Shown here: positions 1 to 9,449 of the stretch, piece by piece
Layout of the letters: the number at the start of each line of letters is the position of its first letter
Position numbering within the stretch: the stretch's first letter is position 1
Origin: Osedax frankpressi
Taxonomy: Eukaryota > Annelida > Polychaeta > Sabellida > Siboglinidae
Reading direction: 5' to 3'
DNA length: 64,000 nucleotides
Assembly: GCA_964035775.1 (NCBI GenBank)
Contig: OZ038314.1
Coordinates: 4,347,871 to 4,411,870, forward strand
Notes under the pieces: model-generated
What the model was told of the DNA's origin: nothing
Databases searched by the model: none
What the model saw: only the letters and a program-made list of their open reading frames with translations
Translations under genes and position numbers: made by a program

Positions 1-99
1 GTTCAGCTATTAGTGTTCAGCTAGTAGTGTTGAGCTAGTAGTGTTGAGCTATTAGTGTTGAGTTAGTAGTGTTGAGCTAGTAGTGTTGAGCTAGTAGTG
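1..99. repeat. 14-bp minisatellite, end of an array that starts outside the window
   Basis: Seven or so units of the 14-bp motif gttgagctagtagt with G/C, C/T and G/T variants. It matches base for base the end of the long arrays that finish at 11,531 and 22,949, so the array belonging to the preceding histone unit is cut by the window edge. Confidence 0.95.
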
Positions 100-110
100 A
101 ACACTAATAG

Positions 111-741
111 TTTAATGTCCTATACGAGAAGTAGTGAATGATTTATAGTGTCATACATTTGTATTCAAATATAATATATGAAATTACTAGTAAATTACGT
201 TATTCCATCTGCAATTCACTATATGCTTGTGATAGACTCCATTATAATACCTTTGATTTTCTTTGTACGTTATTCAAATTGTGATACTAAACGATTTTCT
301 TTGTTCGAAAATGTAGCTGCAAATTAAAATATTACTAATATTATTAAAATATTTCTGTATTAATATTTGCCGATATAATAGAATTATTATTTTGATATTA
401 TTTAAAATATATATTTCTTATTTACTGGATAACTTAATATATATCACTACGTATTAATCGTATGTATAATTAACGAATTAAATTTAACGATGATATTTTA
501 TTAGATATTACATAAATTACATTTAATTAAATTAACCAAGGCACTTGAATTTATTATCATTATATCGATATGCATTACTAAATTCATTGGTAAAACTAAT
601 ATAAATAAGAAATCAATAACACGATGAGTTCTTGGAAAATATACTTTTTTATGAGTATATCGATTATATTCATTTATTATAATTTATATGGTACTTAAAT
701 ATAATAGGAATGAAATTAATTTTAAACTGTAGAATATTGGT
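111..741. other. 3' flank of the truncated H2A (AT-rich, no gene)
   Basis: This segment is homologous to 2737-3380, the flank downstream of full-length H2A. By eye it has about 20 substitutions and several indels over roughly 650 bp. The largest indel is an extra TTAATTAAGATATATAATT-like stretch in the full-gene copy near 3268. I see no reading frame or RNA gene. Equivalent copies lie at 11543-12173 and 22961-23591. Confidence 0.8.
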
Positions 742-757
742 AGACCTAAAAAGGGCT
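742..757 (-). terminator. Damaged histone stem-loop of the truncated H2A
   Basis: The minus strand reads AGCCCTTTTTAGGTCT. The functional copy in this unit reads AGCCCTTTTTAGGGCT. The G-to-T change puts a mismatch in the middle of the 6-bp stem. It lies 24-39 nt after the stop codon, the same spacing as in the intact H2A gene. All three units carry the same change. Confidence 0.75.
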
Positions 758-780
758 GGTTTTTAAAATGGGTAAATAAA

Positions 781-1085
781 TTAAGTAGACTTAGCCGTTT
801 TCTTTGGAAGCAATACAGCTTGAATGTTAGGCAATACACCTCCTTGAGCAATTGTCACTCCAGCTAAAAGTTTGTTTAATTCTTCATCGTTTCGAATAGC
901 CAATTGAAGATGACGAGGTATAATTCTAGATTTCTTATTATCTCGAGCAGCATTTCCAGCCAATTCTAAAATTTCGGCAGCCAAGTACTCCATAACTGCG
1001 GCCAGGTATACCGGTGCTCCGGCACCGACACGTTTAGCGTAGTTACCTTTACGCAAATGACGGTGAATACGACCCACTGGGAACT
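781..1085 (-). pseudogene. 5'-truncated histone H2A copy with an intact reading frame
   Basis: Homology to the full H2A begins at F25-P26-V27 and runs to the normal stop (TAA at 781-783), so the whole histone fold and C-tail remain, including the acidic-patch residues and the LLPKK ubiquitination region. The first 24 residues (N-tail and start of alpha-N) are missing. There is no ATG in the H2A part. Upstream the frame stays open to a TGA at 1156-1158, again without ATG, and a splice-acceptor-like TTTACAG lies just inside that stop. Against the full gene there are four coding differences, all silent (T, V, E and P codons). The 3' stem-loop has a mismatch. It could be a pseudogene, a gene conversion product, or the last exon of an unseen spliced gene. 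No MSGRGKGG-coding segment is visible in the following spacer. Confidence 0.7.
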
Positions 1086-2572
1086 CCAGTATAATTAACT
1101 TATGATTATAAAATATGCTATATGTTATAAAAAGGCTTAGTTTGAAGGCTGTAAATCAACACTAACATTTCAATTTAATTACATCCTACATGCATGATTA
1201 CATAATGTCAACAAATTATATAATAAGCTATTTTAATTATTTTGTCTTATAATATTTGATGTTCAATATAGCCACAATTATACAATAGAATGATTCTATT
1301 ATTATCTAGATATTTAATAAATAATTGCAATTATATAATATTTTGATCACGGGACATCGATATATATATTATATATATTATTTAACATATATCAAAACCT
1401 TGTTATTCGAGGTTTTATACTATAATATCACTAGTGACATTTACTGAGTCATACAGATTAATACAGTTAGATCATGCAAGTAGATAATTTAATTTTTTGC
1501 ATTTAATTATTTCTTTTAAATTATTTTAATATTTTATTAATACTTCAAAGGATTCTACATAACTATTACATCATTGTATTTTCTGGCTATATATGGTAAT
1601 TCAATATATATGGTATATTTAATATACTATGTAGAAATATTAGTTTTATAATATATATGTCTATTTAGTTAACATATATGATGTATTAACTTTAAAAGTG
1701 TGCATGCTATTATATGCATATACTATTCTTACATCTTATGCTTAATAATGAATATAATAAATATTATATTATAGTATAAATACAATAGTATAAAAGTATA
1801 ATATAATATGATATTATACTATTATATCATTATAGTAGAATATATAGAATACATTCTATTTATTTGTTATGTTATATAAAATATGTTTTATTAGGTGTAG
1901 TTTTAAATCATCGATCTTCATGAATCACATGTGTATAGTTGATAGGATATATTTTATTAATTGCATTATTGTACATATTATTTTATATATCGTGGCATTA
2001 CCCCCAGAATTTTCACGTGAAATTTCCGTATATTTCTAACTCTCGTTAAAGTGAATTTCAACCGAATATATATTATTTTATATATTGATTGCATGTTCAA
2101 ATAAATGCGAACAATGATTTCGAATGCATGCCTAAAGATGTTTTTACACTTAGTGAGATGATGTCAAAAAATGAATCCAAATAGAATTGAGTCGGAATAA
2201 TGATTATATTATAGGATGTATATTAACATTTAATCCAGATTCGGTTTTTGTTACCATTGTTATTTTTAATTTAAGTTAAATTTTACATTTTTAATTTGAA
2301 TTTCTAAATAAATAAGTATACACTGTAAACAAAGAGTTTAAAATAAAGACAAACATAGACATATAAATGAAAATAAATAATATTTTTATTTTATTTGAAA
2401 TAATTAAACTTGTATAAGTAAATAATAGATTTTGGTTAGAATTAAACTAAACTACTATATCCTAATCTAATGAGCTTTATGTTTATAACATTGTCTGTTT
2501 TTAATTTATTTATAGGAAAGAGAATAAATGCAGTACACAAAAGTATAATATGTACAACATATTACAATATTG
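1086..2572. other. Spacer between truncated H2A and short minisatellite
   Basis: AT-rich unique sequence, present only once per unit. It contains a small hairpin (AAAACCT/AGGTTTT, 1394-1416) and many TATATA runs. I find no convincing gene, no CCAAT cluster and no histone-like frame. It meets the truncated H2A abruptly at the FPVGR codons, so it marks the breakpoint of that duplication. Confidence 0.75.
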
Positions 2573-2724
2573 TCAGCTAGTAGTGTTTAATTAGAAGTGC
2601 TGAGCTAGTAGTGTTCAACTAGTAGTGTTGAGCTAGTAGTGTTCGGCTAGTAGTGTTTAATTAGTAGTGCTGAGCTAGTAGTGTTTAATTAGTAGTGCTG
2701 AGCTAGTAGTGTTGAGCTAGTAGT
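2573..2724. repeat. Short 14-bp minisatellite patch inside unit 1
   Basis: About eleven units of the same 14-bp family, rich in the TTAATTAG and GTGCTGAG variants. It separates the spacer from the flank of the full H2A. Together with the array before the truncated H2A it brackets the duplicated H2A block. Confidence 0.93.
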
Positions 2725-2736
2725 GAACACTAATAG

Positions 2737-3380
2737 TTGAATGTCCTATACGAGAAGTAGTGAATGATTTATAGTGTCATACATTTGTATTCAAATATAA
2801 TATATGAAATTACTAGAAAATTACGTTATTACATATGCAATTCACTATATGCTTGTGATAGACTCTCTTATAATACCTTTGATTTTATTTGTACGTTATT
2901 CAAATTGTGATACTAAACGATTTTTTTTGTTCGAAAATGTAGCTGCAAATTAAAATATTACTAATATTATTAAAATATTTCTGTATTAATATTTGCCGAT
3001 ATAATAGAATTATTATTTTGATATTATTTAAAATATATTTTTCATATATTTTAATTAGATAACTTAATATATATCACAACGTATTACGTATGTATAATTA
3101 ACGAATGAAATTTAATGATGATATTTTATTAGATATTACATATATTACATTTAATTAAATTAACCAAGGCACTTGAATTTATTATCATTATATCGATATG
3201 CATTACTAAAACTAATATAAATAAGAAATCAATAAAACGAAGAGTTCTTGGAAAATATACTTTTTTTTTATTAATTAAGATATATAATTATGAGTACATC
3301 GATTATATTCATTTATTATAAATTATATGGTAATTAAATATAATAGGAATGAAATTAATTTTAAACTGTAGAATATTGGT
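2737..3380. other. 3' flank of full-length H2A
   Basis: Homologous to 111-741 with moderate divergence. No reading frame is visible. Its right end is the H2A 3' processing signal. Confidence 0.8.
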
Positions 3381-3396
3381 AGCCCTAAAAAGGGCT
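3381..3396 (-). terminator. Histone 3' stem-loop of H2A, unit 1
   Basis: The minus strand reads AGCCCTTTTTAGGGCT, a perfect 6-bp stem with a 4-nt loop, matching the animal replication-dependent histone stem-loop bound by SLBP. It starts 24 nt after the H2A stop and is followed by ACCAA, the usual cleavage context. I see no obvious purine-rich histone downstream element. Confidence 0.93.
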
Positions 3397-3419
3397 GGTT
3401 TTTAAAATGGGTAAATAAA

Positions 3420-3797
3420 TTAAGTAGACTTAGCAGTTTTCTTTGGAAGCAATACAGCTTGAATGTTAGGCAACACACCTCCTTGAGCAATTGTCACTCC
3501 AGCTAAAAGTTTGTTTAACTCTTCATCGTTTCGAATAGCCAATTGAAGATGACGAGGTATAATTCTAGATTTCTTATTATCTCGAGCAGCATTTCCAGCC
3601 AATTCTAAAATTTCGGCAGCCAAGTACTCCATAACTGCGGCCAGGTATACTGGTGCTCCGGCACCGACACGTTTAGCGTAGTTACCTTTACGCAAATGAC
3701 GGTGAATACGACCCACTGGGAACTGAAGTCCGGCTCTCGACGAACGAGTCTTTGACTTTACTCCCTTAGCTTTTCCTCCTTTACCTCTGCCTGACAT
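3420..3797 (-). CDS. H2A: Histone H2A, full length, unit 1
   Basis: Core nucleosomal histone of 125 residues, intronless. The start at MSGRGKGGK is chosen because that is the H2A N-terminus; the 21 in-frame codons further upstream are promoter sequence, and in unit 3 they are interrupted. Seen: N-tail with K5, K8, K13 and K15; the [10 protein letters not shown] alpha-N; a complete histone fold; acidic-patch residues E56, E61, E64, D90, E91 and E92; and LLPKKT near the C-terminus. The tail ends in AKST, with no SQ motif, so this is not H2A.X. Odd residues are H33 and K41, where most animal H2As have L33 and E41; K41 lies in loop L1, where the two H2As of a nucleosome touch. It is divergent from H4 across a 264-bp shared promoter, and its stem-loop is 24 nt after the stop. 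Expression in S phase is inferred. Confidence 0.97.
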   Translation of the reverse strand: MSGRGKGGKAKGVKSKTRSSRAGLQFPVGRIHRHLRKGNYAKRVGAGAPVYLAAVMEYLAAEILELAGNAARDNKKSRIIPRHLQLAIRNDEELNKLLAGVTIAQGGVLPNIQAVLLPKKTAKST

Positions 3798-4373
<576 letters not shown>

Positions 4374-4418
4374 TACATTTTGACGGTTTTCAATTTAATA
4401 CTTTTAAAAAAAAAAATC

Positions 4419-4434
4419 AGCCCTTTTTAGGGCT
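4419..4434 (+). terminator. Histone 3' stem-loop of H4, unit 1
   Basis: AGCCCTTTTTAGGGCT, identical to the H2A signal and followed by ACCAAA. It is preceded by an A-run of about 12. This indicates a replication-dependent, non-polyadenylated H4 mRNA. Confidence 0.93.
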
Positions 4435-5059
4435 ACCAAATTTAACTGTTTATCACCGTATACTTTATCTAGTATAAATTAATTGTATATTGTGTAATTA
4501 GTTGAACAATTATATTCTTAATTACGCCGTTCCCTCATTTTATTATAAAATAATTACTGAAAACAAGGTTCTATAAATTGCTCGATATTAAAGTTATGGT
4601 ATATACTAATAATATTAGATACATATTACTTTTGATATAATATAACTATTAATTTTATATATTACGATTTGAAAAATTAAATATGATAATTCTCCTATAT
4701 AATAAATATGTATTCACTTATATGTTTTTATCAATCTATTTTAATAAATAATTCAATAAAGACATTAGAAACTAAGTAGAATCAGTTATTTGTATATTGA
4801 ATCTATATGCTAGTGAAATTAAAATCAAATTAATTTTGTTTTAATAATTTCTTTTATTAAACTTATTATATGGTAATCCCAAGTTTTATCTAAACAAATA
4901 TATATGTATTACGATTCACTTTTTATCAATATAAATGGATTATTAAATACATTTTTAATTATTATAAATATATAATCATAGATTTATAATATCAAAAAAT
5001 AATGAAATGTGAATAAAAATGTGATAAAAACATACTACCAACACAAACTCTCATTGTTT

Positions 5060-5335
5060 GGTTAGCACCTTATATATATATAATTCATGACTCCGATTGG
5101 TTTATTTCAACTAACCGTTAATTATCAAGGTTATAGGATATATTTGCGCGGGTAATGAAATACGAATTCTAACATCTGATTGGTTATTAAATACAAACAA
5201 AGGAAACGGTTAATCTATTCAACTGTTGAAACATTACAAAACACGAAGATTTATATTATAAAATGTAAATATGACACACCAACATCTACCCGTTATATAT
5301 TCATCTTAATAATTTATTTATCATATATAAACCTT
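5060..5335. promoter_or_regulatory. Promoter-like island with CCAAT, E2F-like and Myb-like sites
   Basis: Within 280 bp: ATTGG at 5096-5100 and 5179-5183; TTTGCGCGGG at 5143-5152, matching the E2F consensus; and AACCGTTA at 5113-5120, AAACGGTTA at 5204-5212 and AACTGTTG at 5221-5228, matching Myb-type sites. TATA boxes point outward on both sides: minus-strand TATATAAGG near 5067-5075 and plus-strand TATATAAAC at 5324-5332. This is the layout of a bidirectional cell-cycle promoter, yet no histone frame follows on either side, only frames of about 20 codons. It may be the remains of an H3/H2B promoter or drive non-coding RNA. Confidence 0.45.
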
Positions 5336-6290
5336 TAATTAATAATTATAAAAATAAAATATTTAATACTTAAAGATAATAGTCTAAACGTACTAGAACA
5401 TACATAAGTCATGTATTGTGAATATAATATACTACTATGATATACTTTTCCTCCGACATATTTACGTGCGGTTTGTTTAATACGAGCTATAGAAAATAAA
5501 ATAAAATAATATATATAATAACAAATGCCTAAACAAAATTAAAGCGCAAAGTTATGCAAGAAATGTGCATATGTTGTCACTTGTCCAAACCCAGTTATTT
5601 CAATTTGTATCTATATACAACGACTTTTAACGCATTTATTGTAACTCATTAAACTTACAAATTATTGAGTTTATCTTTAGGATATATGGTAATGTATTAA
5701 TAATAGTAAGGACTAAACGAAATAAAATTAAAGAGTAATTTCTTATATCTATAAATAAAATTTGAAATTTGAAAATTTGAAATTCTGTTGAAATATCTAT
5801 AATTTTTGATTTAACTTGTTTTCAATATTTAAATTATTAATATTTGTTTCACTAATTTAATTATAATAAATTAACTATTCATTATTTCGAAGTGTACGTA
5901 TGCGTATTTACATCAGATATATATTATGTGTATATTACTATATTACAAATATAAATTAAATTAATTAAATTCATTAAATGAGTTGTTTACGATGTAATAT
6001 AATATTTCTTATATTAATTTTCATAGAGTTTATTAATTTGCAGATGTATAATTATTTTAATATTTTATGTAAAGGGTTATCCAAATCTAATTCATTATTA
6101 TCCAAATCTAATTCAGTGAAATAAACACACATATTTTCTGAATATTGTCAATACATACATATATATGCCCGTTTAATTATTGCATCTAGTTATATTTAAT
6201 TATTCGCATATACAATTTAGATATTTAGCATAAATACACATACGTATCTATTTAATATATACACATATTTATATAAATATGTATTTAATG

Positions 6291-6510
6291 TATAGTATAT
6301 ACCTCATATATTAATAATATATATAATACAAAAATACACGAATACATATCAACACATGCCCATACACATAAACAAATATATAAGAACACACACACATATA
6401 TATAGTATATACCTCATATATTAATAATATATATAATACAAAAATACACGAATACATATCAACACTTGCCCATACACATAAACAAATATATAAGAACACA
6501 CACACACACA
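6291..6510. repeat. 110-bp tandem duplication, two copies
   Basis: Two adjacent 110-bp copies start at 6291 and 6401 (tatagtatatacctcatata) with very few differences. The duplication is present in units 1 and 2; unit 3 and the fourth spacer copy carry one copy only. A 66-codon frame on the minus strand is a by-product of this repeat and its CA-run. Confidence 0.92.
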
Positions 6511-7569
6511 TACATTTATATTTGAAATTTCCAATATAATACAGAAAAACTATTAGAAATATAAATTTACAATATGTCTTAAATATATATGGTGCATACG
6601 AACTACATGTTTACTAAACATATATGATGCATATGAACTACATGTTTTATATTTGATATTTAATATGTATATATATATATCTATTAATTTATATAAATAT
6701 TATTTATACATTCATTGATGTTGCTGCATATTGATTTACCACTTGTATAACATCAATATACAATACTAATAAATCATTTACTGAATTACTTACATAATAT
6801 TTACCAATAATATATATTGTATATATTATATTTAATTTATATAGTTATTTATGTATGCTTTATATATAATATATATATATATATTAGACTTTAATTCTTC
6901 ATAGTTTACCGATTCACCCATAAATCAATATAATTCTATTAATAAACATAAGTTATACATATATCAGTCATATTATTAAGAATATACTTTTAGAATTTTT
7001 ATATTTTATTTTAGAATCAACTACCGTATAATTTGAATTCGCAATTGAAAGGACTATATCCAAACTTTTAACTTGCCTGAATAAAATAGTGTAATTTATA
7101 AATATTATATTTAGATGGTTACATTGTGATTTTATCCATCAAACAAAATTTACTATAATTTGCAACATGTCATTTATTTACCATTTAATTAATTAAAAAA
7201 TGGCACAAATTTAAATCAAATTTGTATACAGTGTTGCTAAATAATATGATCATATACTGGGCCTCATTCTCACATGAGTTATTATAGTTTATTAAGGTGA
7301 TTTATTTTGATAGAAAGAGAAATTTTATTCATTATCTTTGAAATGATTGCAAATTTCCTGATTACAAGTAACGTAAAATGCTTCTCCTAGAGCGCAACAC
7401 GTCAACATTATGCTAAAACATTTGTCATGTTAGTGTTCCCGATAACTGTAGAAACACCTTGTATACTATAAGGTACCCCGTATATATAATGCAGTATCCT
7501 CTACATCCAACGTAGAACTCCTATATTATATAGCACCAATTCTGAATGCTCATTCGTGGATTTCAACTA

Positions 7570-7740
7570 ATGTCATTGCTCTTTCAGAATTCTCTTCGTT
7601 AGCGAGTGCCACATGGAGGAGTACCTCACGAACACCGAGTCTGTAAATCTCTGCGATTCACCTGAACCACTGTGAGGCCTAAACATCATAGAAATCACTG
7701 ACTACCTAACGGTTGGTATTTTTTACTAATAAAGATATAT
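7570..7740 (+). pseudogene. Decayed histone H3-like relic, unit 1
   Basis: Starting from an ATG at 7570, the plus strand gives an M-x4-Q pattern as in MARTKQ, then RVPHGGVPHEHRV, comparable with the H3 stretch SAPSTGGVKKPHRYRP after loss of a few codons. The frame is broken by stop codons. A TATATATAAT box lies about 85 bp upstream (7481-7490). A diverged paralogue at 49402-49569 aligns over this block and its flanks, and there the match to H3 is better. A histone 3' stem-loop is not visible downstream. The H3 assignment rests on short matches and the histone context; it may instead be an unrelated relic. Confidence 0.38.
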
Positions 7741-8199
7741 CGCTTACATATATAATGTTGAGCTTGGGAATGTAGGAACAATAAGTTGGGAACATTTTCT
7801 ATATTAATTTATGTTTTAAATGATATGTCATATGTAAGATATTATAATATAAATAGGATATATAAAGTGTCAATATGAAACATAACATATGTGATACGGT
7901 AACTTTTCTAATGTAACTCTTTTTATTAATTAAAATAATGATATAAAAATAAATTTTTAATTATTTGTTATTTATTAAATTGTTTTAGATAAGTTATTTA
8001 CTACAAATATATTTTAATAATATATTTAAATATATTTGTTATTTGTAAACTTTTCATTCAATTTAGGTTGTAATAATTAATTCATAGAATTGTTTCAGAT
8101 ATTAACACAATGTTTTTTTAGTGTTACGGTGTTAATTGCAGTATTACCGGGGAAATATTCAATGAATATGAGTCATCAAACACAAAACAATTCATCTTG

Positions 8200-8262
8200 G
8201 ACTTCGCTATAGTGAGTCGGTTGGCTTTTAACATGATTTGAACTGACTACGAATCTTAGTGG
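8200..8262 (+). other. tRNA-like stretch in the spacer
   Basis: A TAGTGAGTCGGTTGGC segment resembles a tRNA D-arm/A-box. About 38 nt later ACTA-CGAATCT-TAGT forms a T-arm-like hairpin with a 7-nt loop. The anticodon arm and acceptor stem are not convincing, so this is at best a decayed tRNA or tRNA-derived SINE head. It recurs in every spacer copy only because the copies are near-identical. Confidence 0.2.
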
Positions 8263-9449
8263 TAAGATTTCTAACTATTACATCTAAATTAAGTATATAA
8301 ATGTTATAATTTATAATATATCATTTTGTTGTGAACTGCTTAAAAGCAGTCAAATATTTTTAAAATTAATTTTGCTTTATTATTTAATTTAGTTATTTCT
8401 TGCTAAAGTATTAGATTTTTTATATTCAAAACTTTAAATATTTATTAGAATTTCACTGAACCTGAACATGCATAAGAAACATCAACAGATATTCAAGATT
8501 CAATAAATACTTCTCAAAATTGAATTAATTAATGAGGTTAGTATGTCTTATAATATTGATTTATTGCAGGCTTTTTCCCAAAATAAAAAACGGATCTAAT
8601 TTGATTGATATATTTATTTTTTTAATTCGGTTGTTTATATTCCATCTTTGCTTTCAATATTTCATGTATATAATTTACATACAATTAATAACTAATTAAC
8701 GTGGCCTTGTAACAATATAAAAAATTAACAAAACATGTGATGAAAGTAAAAATGTCTACAAATTATTACGTATTAAATATTATAAATAAATGTATATTAA
8801 AATTTATAACATACTTAATTAAATATAGGTAAATGTTATATAATCAACACAAAAAATGAATTTGTCCTTCAATAAGATGTCTTTAATGAGAGAACTTCAA
8901 ACTTCCTGGTGACCTTGAGATAACTCGTTATGACATTTGATTCAATGACCTCATCTAGCATACAGTAATTGGATTCAACTGCTGGTTTTGAATTGAATTC
9001 ACTTTAAATTTATATAATTTTTTTTAACTTCTTAAATATTTTTTATTAAATTCATCTAAGATATAGAGAAAATGTATATAAATTAAATTCTGATTAAATT
9101 GATTATTTATATATATACCATAATTGAATAATTTAATAAAATAATATATCATGTAGTATATGAAATTTACCAAAATGTTATTAATATGCATTGCATTTTA
9201 ATTTAGAAAAGAAATAAGGATACTATCGAGGTATTGGCCAATTAAATTGAGGTAAAATTGCATTCAGACAGAGGTACAATGAAACAACTGGAACTGCAAA
9301 AGAAGATAATTTAGTTTTTAAGATATTATAAAAAATCAAGTTAAATTTTCAATATTAATATTCGTTTATTATTTTATTTTAATATAAATTTTAATAAATC
9401 GATATTTGATCAAATCTATAAATTAGTTTTTTGTTTTAAATAATTTTTA

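Larger units (their letters stand above)
4435..9449. other. Long AT-rich spacer of unit 1
   Basis: About 5 kb without an intact gene. Contents listed separately: promoter-like island (5060-5335), 110-bp tandem duplication (6291-6510), histone H3-like relic (7570-7740) and a tRNA-like stretch (about 8200-8262). The rest is TATATA-rich sequence in which I see nothing supportable. The same spacer recurs at 15867-20881, 27288-32177 and, without its genes, 53291-58163. Confidence 0.85.

Noticed and set aside
6311-6511. 66-codon minus-strand frame (MCVCVFLYICLCVW...) here and at 17743-17943
   Set aside because: It arises from the 110-bp tandem duplication and CA/TA runs and disappears in unit 3.
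7570-7740. Histone H2B relic
   Set aside because: A few nucleotide matches to H2B (GCCTAAACAT, ACCTCACGA) were seen, but the GG-PH-YR pattern fits H3 better.
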